Shown one piece after another: positions 8,493-16,818 of a DNA stretch of 64,000 nt. The stretch covers positions 2,366,001 through 2,430,000 of the forward strand of contig NZ_CP063203.1 in NCBI RefSeq assembly GCF_019904255.1. The letters run 5' to 3'. The first letter of the stretch is position 1. The number at the start of each line of letters is the position of its first letter. The position numbers and the translations under genes were made by a program. The notes under the pieces were generated by a model. The model did not search any database. It was given only the letters and a program-made list of their open reading frames with translations, and had not been told where the DNA came from. Source of the stretch: Marixanthomonas sp. SCSIO 43207. GTDB lineage: Bacteria; Bacteroidota; Bacteroidia; Flavobacteriales; Flavobacteriaceae.

Positions 8493-9587
8493 GTGAACGA
8501 GAAAGCTAAATCTATTTCTGTAGGTATTTTACGAGCACTGGCTGTTATTGCCGGTATATTAATATTATTGTGGTTTTTCTTTCAAATACAAGCTTTGATA
8601 CTGTATGTAGGTATTGCAGCTGTGATATCATTAATTAGCAGACCTGTTTTATTATTTTTCAGAAACTATTTAAAAATGGGTAACGGCGTAGCTTCCGTGT
8701 TAACTCTTTTATTGGTAATTCTTACTGTTTCGGTCTTATTACGCGTTTTTACACCTATTATAATTGAACAAAGTAAACGTATATCAAATATAGATTTTGA
8801 TCTGGTAAAAAGTGACTTGAATGAATTAAGCATTCAAGCAGCAGATTATCTAGGTGTACAACAAATTGACATTGTTGAAGGAATTAAACGAACTGAATAT
8901 GTTCAAAATTTTAATTTAGAAATCATTCCAAGTTTTATTGATATCTTCTTTGGAAACATAGGTAACTTTTTAGTAGGATTATTTGCTGTTTTATTTATTT
9001 CATTTTTTCTCTTAAGGGACGAAAAGTTAATACCCAATATGGTAACTGTTTTTGCAGATAAAGGACGTGAAAAACGGTTTTTGCGGGTATTAAACAAGAT
9101 TAAAGAATTGCTTTCTCGCTATTTTTTAGGGTTATTATTACAGGTTATGATATTAACCTTATTCTACTCTGTCTTGTTATTATTTCTAGATGTGAACAAT
9201 GCTGTAGCAATCGCTTTAATTTGTGCTTTTTTAAATATAGTGCCTTATTTAGGGCCTATCATTGCCGGAGTTTTAATGATGTTGGTAGTACTTTCAAATA
9301 ACTTAGGAGCCGATTTTTCTTCAGAATTACTTCCGTTGTTATTGTATACACTTGGCGGATATTCTATTGCGCAATTATTTGATAATTTAATTACACAACC
9401 AGTTATTTTTGGTAAAAGCGTACGCTCTCATCCGCTTGAAATTTTTATTGTTATTCTCATAGGTGGTTATCTTTTTGGTGTTGCCGGAATGATTCTCGCA
9501 GTACCTACCTACACGGCTATAAAAGTGGTTTCAAAAGAGTTCCTTTCAGAATATAAGATCGTTAAACACTTGACAAAAAATTTGTAG
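8493..9587 (+). CDS. AI-2E (PerM/TqsA) family transporter
   Basis: The 364-aa polytopic inner-membrane protein has the pattern of the AI-2 exporter superfamily: two N-terminal helices, a central soluble stretch with amphipathic helices (about residues 90-150), then a C-terminal bundle including LNIVPYLGPIIAGVLMML and the late GGYLFGVAGMILAVPTYTAIK motif typical of PF01594. Transport substrate varies in this family, so autoinducer export is not implied. It starts with GTG at 8493; upstream a TTG and a near-consensus -7 (TTACTTTG) directly abut the start codon. The next gene follows within a few bases. Confidence 0.88.
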   Translation: MNEKAKSISVGILRALAVIAGILILLWFFFQIQALILYVGIAAVISLISRPVLLFFRNYLKMGNGVASVLTLLLVILTVSVLLRVFTPIIIEQSKRISNIDFDLVKSDLNELSIQAADYLGVQQIDIVEGIKRTEYVQNFNLEIIPSFIDIFFGNIGNFLVGLFAVLFISFFLLRDEKLIPNMVTVFADKGREKRFLRVLNKIKELLSRYFLGLLLQVMILTLFYSVLLLFLDVNNAVAIALICAFLNIVPYLGPIIAGVLMMLVVLSNNLGADFSSELLPLLLYTLGGYSIAQLFDNLITQPVIFGKSVRSHPLEIFIVILIGGYLFGVAGMILAVPTYTAIKVVSKEFLSEYKIVKHLTKNL

Positions 9588-9588
9588 T

Positions 9589-10761
9589 ATCACTTTTAAT
9601 AAAGAAATATTAAGTTTTAAAATTCAGGAGTTTATAAAAACTTTTTCTGAAGACATTTCTCAACTTGCTTTTTCAGGAAGTCCGTTTAATTCTGTTACTG
9701 TCCAAGAGCTTATTCAACAAATTGAAAGCCGTAGAAAAGCTGAAAAAAAACTACCTACTTGGTACCAAACAGACGCTATTTTTTACCCCAAAAAGCTAAA
9801 TATTGAGCAAACCTCTTCTGAAACAACAGCAGCATACAAAGCAACTTTAATACAAGGAAATCGTCTAGCCGATTTAACAGGAGGTTTTGGAGTTGATAGT
9901 TATTACTTTTCAAAACAAGCAAATCACATTACACATTTTGAAACAAATGCTGTGCTTTCAAAAATTGCTGAACATAACTTTAAACAATTAAACGCAAACA
10001 ATATCACTTGTAAAAATGAAGATGGTATTTTGGGTGTTTTAAATGAAATGTATGACACGATTTACGTAGATCCTTCACGCAGACACGATACCAAAGGGAA
10101 AGTTTTCTTTCTCAATGACTGCGAACCAAATATCCCAAAACACCTGCCTCAATTAGTAAAAAATTGTAAGCTGTTGATTATTAAAACAGCACCTATGCTT
10201 GATATTTCTGTGGGGTTAAAAGAGCTTGATCACGTTTTTCAGCTTCACATTGTAGCAATTAACAACGAAGTAAAAGAATTATTATGGATGATTAAGCCAG
10301 ACTATTCTAATGATCTTACTGTAATCACTAAAAATTTTACAAAAGAGAATACAGAAGAAACATTTAGCTTTATATATAGAGAACAAGCAGAAGTATTTTA
10401 TGATAGTCCTAAACGCTTTTTATACGAACCCAATGCAGCTATAATGAAAAGTGGAGCATTTTTTAATGTTTCAGAAAGTTTTAAAGTAAAAAAGCTTCAT
10501 GAAAATACGCATTTATACACTAGTGAGTCGCTGAGAGCGTTTCCTGGACGACGTTTTTTAATAAATGACATCTTACCTTATTCAAAAAAAAATATTAAAA
10601 AAGAAGCCATTACAAAAGCAAACATTACAACAAGAAATTTTCCTGAATCTGTTTCTAGCATTCGAAAAAAGTTTAAAATTAAAGACGGTGGTGATACCTA
10701 TCTCTTTTTTACAACAATTCAGCCCTCAAAAAAAGTAATATTAGTTTGTTCAAAGGTTTAA
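9589..10761 (+). CDS. Class I SAM-dependent methyltransferase with THUMP-like domain
   Basis: About 390 aa. An N-terminal helical THUMP-like region (GSPFNSVTVQELIQQIE, KKLPTWYQTDAIFYPKKLNI) precedes a Rossmann methyltransferase core with SAM motif I DLTGGFGVD near residues 95-103, a DPSRRHD catalytic loop near 160, and a C-terminal RNA-binding-like part. The protein probably modifies RNA, but the target is unknown. The only canonical start is GTG at 9952, which lies after SAM motif I and would destroy the enzyme. The frame is open back to a TGA at 9571-9573 and contains no ATG, GTG, TTG or CTG. Family-like sequence begins at about FNKEIL, so I place the start at ATC 9589, two bases after the upstream stop. 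The start codon is an inference. Confidence 0.85.
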   Translation: MTFNKEILSFKIQEFIKTFSEDISQLAFSGSPFNSVTVQELIQQIESRRKAEKKLPTWYQTDAIFYPKKLNIEQTSSETTAAYKATLIQGNRLADLTGGFGVDSYYFSKQANHITHFETNAVLSKIAEHNFKQLNANNITCKNEDGILGVLNEMYDTIYVDPSRRHDTKGKVFFLNDCEPNIPKHLPQLVKNCKLLIIKTAPMLDISVGLKELDHVFQLHIVAINNEVKELLWMIKPDYSNDLTVITKNFTKENTEETFSFIYREQAEVFYDSPKRFLYEPNAAIMKSGAFFNVSESFKVKKLHENTHLYTSESLRAFPGRRFLINDILPYSKKNIKKEAITKANITTRNFPESVSSIRKKFKIKDGGDTYLFFTTIQPSKKVILVCSKV

Positions 10762-10836
10762 GGGTAATTTTTTTAGTTTGTAATACCGTCGCTTACAATA
10801 AATTAAAAAGTAATTGCAAAAAAGGTTCAAATATGT

Positions 10837-10867
10837 TTGCGAAAAACGGAATGATAACCTACATTTG
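10837..10867 (+). promoter_or_regulatory. Promoter of the tRNA cluster
   Basis: TTG at 10837-10839, a 20-base spacer, and TACATTTG at 10860-10867 match the Bacteroidota housekeeping promoter exactly. The -7 element lies 37 bases upstream of the mature tRNA-Ser 5' end, leaving a short RNase P-processed leader. Confidence 0.75.
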
Positions 10868-10904
10868 CATCCGCATTTAAGAAATGAACGTTCTTAACAT
10901 ACTG

Positions 10905-10987
10905 GAGAGGTGCCAGAGTGGTAATGGAGCAGATTGCTAATCTGTCAACGTGTAAACGTTGCCGGGGTTCGAATCCCCGTCTCTCCG
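10905..10987 (+). tRNA. tRNA-Ser (GCT)
   Basis: This is a class II tRNA of 83 nt without an encoded CCA. The acceptor arm GGAGAGG pairs with TCTCTCC, the anticodon loop TTGCTAA gives anticodon GCT (AGC/AGU codons), the long variable arm CAACGTGTAAACGTTG forms a hairpin, and the T-arm is CGGGG-TTCGAAT-CCCCG. The discriminator base is G, as usual for tRNA-Ser. Confidence 0.97.
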
Positions 10988-11067
10988 CAATGGAGTTTTC
11001 ATTACCCTCTTTAAACTCCTACCAAAATTGATTTGGAATTAAAGAACAGTTGTTTTTTAACTGTTTA

Positions 11068-11142
11068 CGGGGTGTAGCGTAGCCCGGTTATCGCGCCTGC
11101 TTTGGGAGCAGGAGGTCGCAGGTTCGAATCCTGCCACCCCGA
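11068..11142 (+). tRNA. tRNA-Pro (TGG)
   Basis: The acceptor CGGGGTG pairs with CACCCCG, the anticodon stem CCTGC/GCAGG encloses the loop TTTGGGA (anticodon TGG), and the T-arm is CAGG-TTCGAAT-CCTG. No CCA is encoded. It lies 80 bases after tRNA-Ser and is probably processed from the same transcript. Confidence 0.97.
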
Positions 11143-11150
11143 CAAAAAAG

Positions 11151-11177
11151 ACCGGACATGAAAATGTTCGGTTTTTT
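11151..11177 (+). terminator. Rho-independent terminator after tRNA-Pro
   Basis: ACCGGACAT and ATGTTCGGT form a 9-bp stem (one G-T pair) around a GAAA loop, followed by a run of six T. It lies between tRNA-Pro and tRNA-Arg, so it may only partly stop transcription. Confidence 0.7.
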
Positions 11178-11198
11178 AGTTTAATGACATATTGATTG

Positions 11199-11272
11199 GG
11201 TCACGTAGCTCAGCTGGATAGAGCATCTGCCTTCTAAGCAGACGGTCCCAGGTTCGAATCCTGGCGTGATCA
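11199..11272 (+). tRNA. tRNA-Arg (TCT)
   Basis: The acceptor GGTCACG pairs with CGTGATC, the anticodon stem TCTGC/GCAGA encloses CTTCTAA (anticodon TCT, AGA/AGG codons), and the T-arm is CCAGG-TTCGAAT-CCTGG. Length is 74 nt, with no encoded CCA. I see no separate promoter between it and tRNA-Pro. Confidence 0.97.
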
Positions 11273-11278
11273 CTTTGA

Positions 11279-11309
11279 ATCCTCACTTTTTTTAAGTGGG
11301 GATTTTTTG
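11279..11309 (+). terminator. Rho-independent terminator after tRNA-Arg
   Basis: ATCCTCACTT and AAGTGGGGAT form a 10-bp stem with one G-T pair around a T5 loop, followed by TTTTTT. It ends the tRNA transcript just before the converging HD-domain gene. Confidence 0.8.
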
Positions 11310-11322
11310 TTTGTGGTATTTT

Positions 11323-13368
11323 CTATTCTGGATATTCTACACGCAGATGATAAATGTTGTTAAGCTTTTTCTTCAACACTTTTTTTATAGTTTGTATTTC
11401 TTTAAAAGTGATGTTTGCATTTAAAAACTGTCCTTGTGCCATTTGACCGTCTATAATTTTTTCAACAAACGAATCAATTTTTGATGAAGTTGGCTCTTTA
11501 AGGCTTTTACTTGCAGCTTCAACACTATCTGCCATCATTAATATTGCAGTTTCTTTTGAAAACGGAATAGGTCCTGGGTATCTAAAATCTTCTTTATCTA
11601 CATCATCATCTTGCTCTTTTTCTTTCATGTAAAAATAGTACACAAGGCTAGTTCCATGATGTGTTCTAATGAAATCAATTACTCTATCGGGTAAATTGTT
11701 TTTACGAGCTATTTCAATTCCGTTAATAACGTGGTCAATTATGATATTGGCACTTTCCTTAGGGTCTAATTCTTGGTGAGCATTGACTGAATTTACTTGA
11801 TTTTCGGTAAAATATGTTGGGTTTTTCATTTTTCCGATATCATGATATAACGCTCCTACCCTAACTAGCATTGAGTTTGCACCAATTTCATTTGCTGCTG
11901 CTTCTCCTAAATTTGCTACGTTTAATGAGTGGTGAAAAGTTCCGGGAGCTTTGTTTGATAATTCTTTTAATAGCTTTGTATTTGTATCACTTAGTTCTAG
12001 AAGTGAAACATCTGAGACAAGGCCAAACATTTTTTCATACAAATAAATTAAAGGATGTGCAAAAAGTGTTGCAAGACCACACAAAATGAAATATCCAAAG
12101 TTTTCCCAAATAATGAGCTGTACATTTCCTTCCTGCAAGATAAAAAAAGCAAAATAGCCTATTATATAAACCAACGTAATTTGGCCTACCGAGATAAATA
12201 AATTTGCGCGTCGGTATAATTCTGAAACAGTTAAAATGGTAACAATACCGGCAATGATTTGAAGGAATAAATATTCAAAACTATTGGGTACTACAAAACC
12301 TAAAAGTAATAAGGTGAGTACATGGACAAACAACCCCAATCTTGGGTCAAAAAATGCTTTTAATATTAGCGGTAAAATACAAAGAGGAACTACATATACA
12401 TATTTTGCATCTAGCTTAACCACAATGGTTGTAAGCAAAACCATTAATATAACATTGAAAAATATGAAAGTTACTTTTGTATTGTTATTGAATATTTCAG
12501 AACGGTATTTTTTCAGAAATAAAAATAGCATTAAAAATACGAGAGAAACTATTATAATGTACCCGGCGATTAACCAATAATAATTTGATTTACTCCAAAC
12601 TTGAGATTGGTATTCTGCTTTTAAAGAATTCAAAATTTGATACGTATCTCCTTCTACAACTTCTCCTTTGGCAATAATTCTACCGCCTTTTTCAACAACT
12701 CCTCTATTAGGGTTTATGGCTTCAATTTCAGATTTTATGGAAGCTTCAGTAAGTTTTGAGTTAAGTGAAACATTGGCAAGTAACGCGCGTTCAAGTGTTT
12801 TTTGAAGCAGCGCTTTTACTGCAACAGAATCTGTATTAGGAAGTGCTTCAGATATTTTATTTTTTATATTTTCTTTTCTATAAAAATGAGAATAAGCTAC
12901 TTGTTCAACTTCATTCCCTTTTTTTAAATAGATAAGTTGATCTTTTTCATAAGGATACACTTCATCTATGACACCGTTTGAATAAAGATCATTTAAAATA
13001 GTAAGCCCTATATTTTTTACAGACCGTTTTGAAACATTATATAAGCTATCTACAAAGGCATCGTTAAACAGCTCTGTGTAGTTACTCTGACTTTCTGTTA
13101 CAATATCTGAATTATACTCAAAATAAGGTGTAGCATTTTCACGTATAGTTTCTTTTTCTTCTTCTAGCGTTTCAGCATCTTTTTTTATTGTAAAGCTGAA
13201 AGGGGCGTATAAATTTTCATACTGCCAAGGTTTTCCTTTTTGAAAGTTATATTTAAACTGTCCTCCTTTGGGTAAAAGGTATATAACTAAAACTGTAGAA
13301 AGAATAAATAAAAACCCTTTATAGATAAGGGATTGATTTTTGGAAAATAACGCAAAAAAATTATTCAT
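11323..13368 (-). CDS. 7TM-HD (PgpH-like) HDIG-domain membrane phosphohydrolase
   Basis: The 681-aa protein has one N-terminal membrane helix, a large extracytoplasmic domain (about residues 40-260), a block of seven to eight transmembrane helices (about 265-450), and a C-terminal cytosolic HD domain. The metal-binding HD motif is in ALYHDIGKMKNP, with HD at about 509-510, followed by HVINGIEIARKNNLP and RTHHGT. This is the 7TMR-HDED/7TM-7TMR_HD/HDIG order of Listeria PgpH, a c-di-AMP phosphodiesterase. c-di-AMP as substrate is inferred from the family. The gene converges on the tRNA cluster; upstream is a weak TACCTTTA -7-like element. Confidence 0.9.
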   Translation of the reverse strand: MNNFFALFSKNQSLIYKGFLFILSTVLVIYLLPKGGQFKYNFQKGKPWQYENLYAPFSFTIKKDAETLEEEKETIRENATPYFEYNSDIVTESQSNYTELFNDAFVDSLYNVSKRSVKNIGLTILNDLYSNGVIDEVYPYEKDQLIYLKKGNEVEQVAYSHFYRKENIKNKISEALPNTDSVAVKALLQKTLERALLANVSLNSKLTEASIKSEIEAINPNRGVVEKGGRIIAKGEVVEGDTYQILNSLKAEYQSQVWSKSNYYWLIAGYIIIVSLVFLMLFLFLKKYRSEIFNNNTKVTFIFFNVILMVLLTTIVVKLDAKYVYVVPLCILPLILKAFFDPRLGLFVHVLTLLLLGFVVPNSFEYLFLQIIAGIVTILTVSELYRRANLFISVGQITLVYIIGYFAFFILQEGNVQLIIWENFGYFILCGLATLFAHPLIYLYEKMFGLVSDVSLLELSDTNTKLLKELSNKAPGTFHHSLNVANLGEAAANEIGANSMLVRVGALYHDIGKMKNPTYFTENQVNSVNAHQELDPKESANIIIDHVINGIEIARKNNLPDRVIDFIRTHHGTSLVYYFYMKEKEQDDDVDKEDFRYPGPIPFSKETAILMMADSVEAASKSLKEPTSSKIDSFVEKIIDGQMAQGQFLNANITFKEIQTIKKVLKKKLNNIYHLRVEYPE

Positions 13369-13435
13369 AGGTATTTTTCGATAAGTAAAGGTATAAATAA
13401 CCGTTGATTAATCCCAAAAGCAAGACATTTAAAGA

Positions 13436-13466
13436 TTGATATTTCAGTATAAAATCCGTAAATTCG
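13436..13466 (+). promoter_or_regulatory. Predicted promoter of the thiolase gene
   Basis: TTG at 13436-13438, a 20-base spacer, and TAAATTCG at 13459-13466 (one mismatch to TAnnTTTG). It leaves a leader of roughly 55-60 nt before the ATG at 13529. Confidence 0.55.
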
Positions 13467-13528
13467 CAAACCTTGATAGCAACGCTATGTAAGGCAAAAT
13501 ATAACAAATAAACAAAAATAATAGTAGC

Positions 13529-14707
13529 ATGAATAAAGAAGTTGTAATAGTAGCAGCAGCACGAACCCCAATTGGAAGTTTTTTAGGAAGTTTATCATCA
13601 ATTTCTGCAACTCAATTAGGTTCTACTGCCATTAAAGGCGCTTTGGACAAAATAAAACTGGACCCTTCTACGGTTCAAGAAGTTTTTATGGGAAATGTAG
13701 TACAAGCAGGTGTAGGTCAAGCTCCAGCTCGTCAAGCTGCTTTGGGTGCCGGTATTCCAGATACGGTACCTTGTACAACAGTAAATAAGGTTTGTGCCTC
13801 TGGGATGAAGGCTGTTATGCAAGCTGCGCAGTCAATTGCTCTTGGTGATGCAGAGGTAATTGTTGCCGGTGGTATGGAAAGTATGAGTAATATCCCGCAT
13901 TACGTTCATATGCGTAATGGTAAAAAATTTGGTCCTGCAACCTTAACAGATGGTATGCAAAAAGATGGTCTTGTTGATGCCTATGATCAAAATGCTATGG
14001 GTGTTTGTGCAGATTTATGTGCTACTGAATATAATTTTTCTAGAGAAGATCAAGATAACTTTGCTATTGAGTCTTATAAACGTTCAGCAAGAGCTTGGGA
14101 AGAAGGAAAGTTTGATGATGAAGTAGTTCCTGTTGAAGTACCACAAAGACGCGGTGAACCTATTATGGTTACTCAAGATGAAGAGTTTAAAAACGTAAAG
14201 ATGGAAAAAATAACCTCGTTACGTCCTGCATTTAGTAAAGACGGTACTGTTACAGCTGCAAACGCATCTACAATAAATGATGGTGCCGGTGCAGTAGTAC
14301 TTATGAGTGCCGATAAAGCAAAAGAGTTAGGCTTAACTCCTCTTGCAACTATAAAAAGTTATGCAGACGCCGCTCAAGAACCAAAATGGTTTACAACAGC
14401 TCCGGCAAAAGCATTACCAAAAGCTTTAGACAAAGCTGGTATAACAAAAGATCAAGTTGATTATTTTGAATTTAATGAGGCTTTTTCTGTAGTAGGATTG
14501 GCAAATATGAAAATTTTAGATCTTGACTCTTCAAATGTAAATGTTAACGGAGGAGCAGTTTCATTAGGGCACCCACTTGGGTGTAGCGGTGTACGTATAC
14601 TTATAACTTTATTAAACGTACTTAAGCAAAATGATGCAAAAGTAGGTGCTGCAGCTATATGTAATGGTGGTGGCGGTGCTAGCGCAATGGTAATCGAAAG
14701 AAATTAA
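13529..14707 (+). CDS. Acetyl-CoA C-acyltransferase (thiolase)
   Basis: The 392-aa enzyme is a full-length thiolase. The nucleophilic cysteine is Cys89 in [15 protein letters not shown], the NEAF motif and [16 protein letters not shown] supply the catalytic Asn and His, and the second cysteine is near 378 in [12 protein letters not shown]. It condenses two acetyl-CoA or cleaves 3-ketoacyl-CoA in the cytosol. Biosynthetic (acetoacetyl-CoA) versus degradative roles cannot be separated by eye, although the absence of other beta-oxidation genes nearby mildly favours a stand-alone acetyl-CoA acetyltransferase. An NlpC/P60 gene follows 30 bases later. Confidence 0.93.
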   Translation: MNKEVVIVAAARTPIGSFLGSLSSISATQLGSTAIKGALDKIKLDPSTVQEVFMGNVVQAGVGQAPARQAALGAGIPDTVPCTTVNKVCASGMKAVMQAAQSIALGDAEVIVAGGMESMSNIPHYVHMRNGKKFGPATLTDGMQKDGLVDAYDQNAMGVCADLCATEYNFSREDQDNFAIESYKRSARAWEEGKFDDEVVPVEVPQRRGEPIMVTQDEEFKNVKMEKITSLRPAFSKDGTVTAANASTINDGAGAVVLMSADKAKELGLTPLATIKSYADAAQEPKWFTTAPAKALPKALDKAGITKDQVDYFEFNEAFSVVGLANMKILDLDSSNVNVNGGAVSLGHPLGCSGVRILITLLNVLKQNDAKVGAAAICNGGGGASAMVIERN

Positions 14708-14737
14708 TAATTAATAGCTTTCGGTTAGGTAAATACT

Positions 14738-15487
14738 ATGAAATACGGCTTATGTAATTTAAGTGTTGTTCCTCTTCGTGCTGAAGCATCAGATAGTAGT
14801 GAGCTTGTATCTCAGGTGCTATATGGTGAACTCTTCAAAGTGTTGGAGCACCGTAAAAAATGGAGCCGAATACGCTTACTATTTGATAGTTATGAAGGAT
14901 GGGTTGATAATAAACAGTTTTTGTTTATTTCAGAAGAAGATTATACATCCTTAAAAAAGGTAAAACCTAAGTTTGTTTCAGATTTGGTAGACATTATTAC
15001 CACTGAAAAGGGCCAACTTCTTTCTGTATTTTTAGGTTGTCAAGTACATGCTTGTAACTTTTTAAAGCATCAGTTTGAAGGTAATTTTATTTCAGAAAAA
15101 CTTAAAAAACACAATATTATAAATACTTCTGTTTTGTATTTAAACAGTCCATATTTATGGGGTGGTAAAACTCCTTTTGGTATTGATTGTAGCGGCTTTA
15201 CACAGATGGTTTATAAACTTAATGGCTATAAGTTATTGCGTGATGCTAGTCAACAAGCAACACAAGGTGAAGCACTTAGTTTTATTGAAGAAAGTGAGCC
15301 GGGCGATTTAGCCTTTTTTGATAATGCTGAAGGATTGATTACACACGTAGGTATTATTATGGAAGATAATCACATAATCCACGCCCACGGAAAGGTACGT
15401 ATTGATAGACTTGATCATACGGGTATTTTTAATTATGAAGTGCGAAACCACACTCACAAGCTTAGGGTTATCAAAAGAGTTATATAA
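14738..15487 (+). CDS. C40-family NlpC/P60 peptidase with SH3-like N-terminus
   Basis: The 249-aa protein has an N-terminal bacterial SH3-type region (about residues 1-65; LRAEASDSSELVSQVLYGE and WSRIRLLFDSYEGWV) and a C-terminal NlpC/P60 domain. The catalytic triad candidates are Cys151 in FGIDCSGF, His203 in THVGIIM and His215 in IIHAHG. Enzymes of this family cut gamma-D-glutamyl-meso-diaminopimelate peptides of peptidoglycan. No signal peptide is visible, so it may act on recycled muropeptides in the cytosol, as YkfC-like enzymes do. It ends at a strong terminator. Confidence 0.9.
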   Translation: MKYGLCNLSVVPLRAEASDSSELVSQVLYGELFKVLEHRKKWSRIRLLFDSYEGWVDNKQFLFISEEDYTSLKKVKPKFVSDLVDIITTEKGQLLSVFLGCQVHACNFLKHQFEGNFISEKLKKHNIINTSVLYLNSPYLWGGKTPFGIDCSGFTQMVYKLNGYKLLRDASQQATQGEALSFIEESEPGDLAFFDNAEGLITHVGIIMEDNHIIHAHGKVRIDRLDHTGIFNYEVRNHTHKLRVIKRVI

Positions 15488-15490
15488 AAA

Positions 15491-15520
15491 AAGCGCTTAA
15501 TTTAATTAAGCGCTTTTTTT
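15491..15520. terminator. Bidirectional terminator between NlpC/P60 and TPR genes
   Basis: AAGCGCTTAAT and ATTAAGCGCTT form a perfect 11-bp stem around a 3-base loop, with an A-run on the left and a T-run on the right. It can end both converging transcripts. Confidence 0.85.
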
Positions 15521-15539
15521 ATACAGTTAGAAGGTTAAT

Positions 15540-16805
15540 TTACTTCCCTTCCAGTTCAGCTAATCTAGCTTTCTTTTGCTTGAATTTTGCATCTTCTCCT
15601 AATTGGCTATAAATATCCATCAGGGTTCTTACAATCTCTATTCCGTCTGGACGTAATTCTTCAGCTTTCTCTAGATAAGGAAGAACATCTCTATACATTT
15701 GTTGTCTTTGTTCCTTTAACTTTTCATAGGTTTTATTGTCTTCTCTAGAAGTTCCTAAGTTGTTCATTTTTTCGATGATATCTTTCTCTTGAGCTAGCAT
15801 CGCTACAGAAAGATTGATTAAAGCATTTGTATAGTCTGGCTTTAACTCAATTGCTCTTTTATAGTACTTAATCGCTTTTTCTGTTTCTCCAATTTCAGCA
15901 TTGGTTACTCCTAAGTTGAAAAATACATCTGGGTTGTTTGGGTTTGATTTAGCTATATTCTCCATTAACGAGTTGTAGCTTTTCATATCACCCATTTTGT
16001 AAGCTAAGTTTGCTTCAGCTTGCATTAAAGAAAGGTCATCTGGGTTTTCTTTTCTAGCTTCTGCCATAACTTTGGCTGCTTTATCTTCTTCCCCATTCTC
16101 AATATAAATTAAAGTTACATTTCTAAGAATATCACCTTTTTTAGACTCGGTCATTTTTACTTCAGGCTTGATAAATTCACCAGATTTTACCATAAGATCT
16201 CTTTCAGATTTTGCACCAAAAGTTTTTACCTCTCCTGTTTCTTTATTGGTAGCTACATATTCTTTACCTACTCCTGTATAGTCTAAATCTAGAAGTTTCT
16301 GAAAATACATTAATGCTTTATCGTAGTTTTTTGCGTTAATAGCATTTCCGGCTGCATAATACAAATCTGATGTATCTTTTTTGCTAACTAAATAACTATT
16401 GTAAAGTTTATCTGCTGCTACTTCAAACTTATTTGAGTTTTGATCTTTAATTGCGCTATTTACTAATGCAGCTCTTAAATTTTGCTGAACTGCGGCAACT
16501 CTTTTTCCATATTCATCTGCAGCGCCCATTTCCATAGCTTTTTGAAATGCGTCTGAAGCCATTTTCATTTTATCAAAGTTGTCACCAGCACTTCCTGTGT
16601 AAGCTTCAGCTTTTACCAGGTGGTATTGTAATTTTACGTCTTCATCTGCACTGGCCAAACTTGCTTCAGCTTCTTTTAAATATGAAATAGCTTCTGTGTA
16701 ATCGTTAGACTCAACAGCTCTTTCTGCTTTTCTAACTTCTCTTTTTTGACCAAATGCTATTGCAGTGATGGTTAAAAATCCTGCTAATAAAATTTGTTTT
16801 TTCAT
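15540..16805 (-). CDS. Exported tetratricopeptide-repeat protein
   Basis: The 421-aa product has a signal peptide (MKKQILLAGFLTITAIAFGQ) followed by helical repeats. Clear TPR units include the one from about residue 285, NPDVFFNLGVTNAEIGETEKAI plus YKRAIELKPDYTNALINL, and degenerate units fill the earlier part. Such proteins are protein-binding scaffolds in the periplasm; the partner is unknown. It starts 13 bases downstream of the gyrA stop on the same strand, so it is likely cotranscribed with gyrA, although nothing in its sequence suggests a topoisomerase role. Confidence 0.85.
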   Translation of the reverse strand: MKKQILLAGFLTITAIAFGQKREVRKAERAVESNDYTEAISYLKEAEASLASADEDVKLQYHLVKAEAYTGSAGDNFDKMKMASDAFQKAMEMGAADEYGKRVAAVQQNLRAALVNSAIKDQNSNKFEVAADKLYNSYLVSKKDTSDLYYAAGNAINAKNYDKALMYFQKLLDLDYTGVGKEYVATNKETGEVKTFGAKSERDLMVKSGEFIKPEVKMTESKKGDILRNVTLIYIENGEEDKAAKVMAEARKENPDDLSLMQAEANLAYKMGDMKSYNSLMENIAKSNPNNPDVFFNLGVTNAEIGETEKAIKYYKRAIELKPDYTNALINLSVAMLAQEKDIIEKMNNLGTSREDNKTYEKLKEQRQQMYRDVLPYLEKAEELRPDGIEIVRTLMDIYSQLGEDAKFKQKKARLAELEGK

Positions 16806-16818
16806 TGTTTTTTAATTT

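Noticed and set aside
9952..10761. Methyltransferase starting at GTG 9952
   Set aside because: It would remove SAM motif I and the N-terminal THUMP-like region, which are clearly encoded in the same open frame upstream.
14738..15487. Secreted cell-wall hydrolase call for the NlpC/P60 protein
   Set aside because: No signal peptide or membrane anchor is visible, so a cytosolic recycling role is at least as likely.
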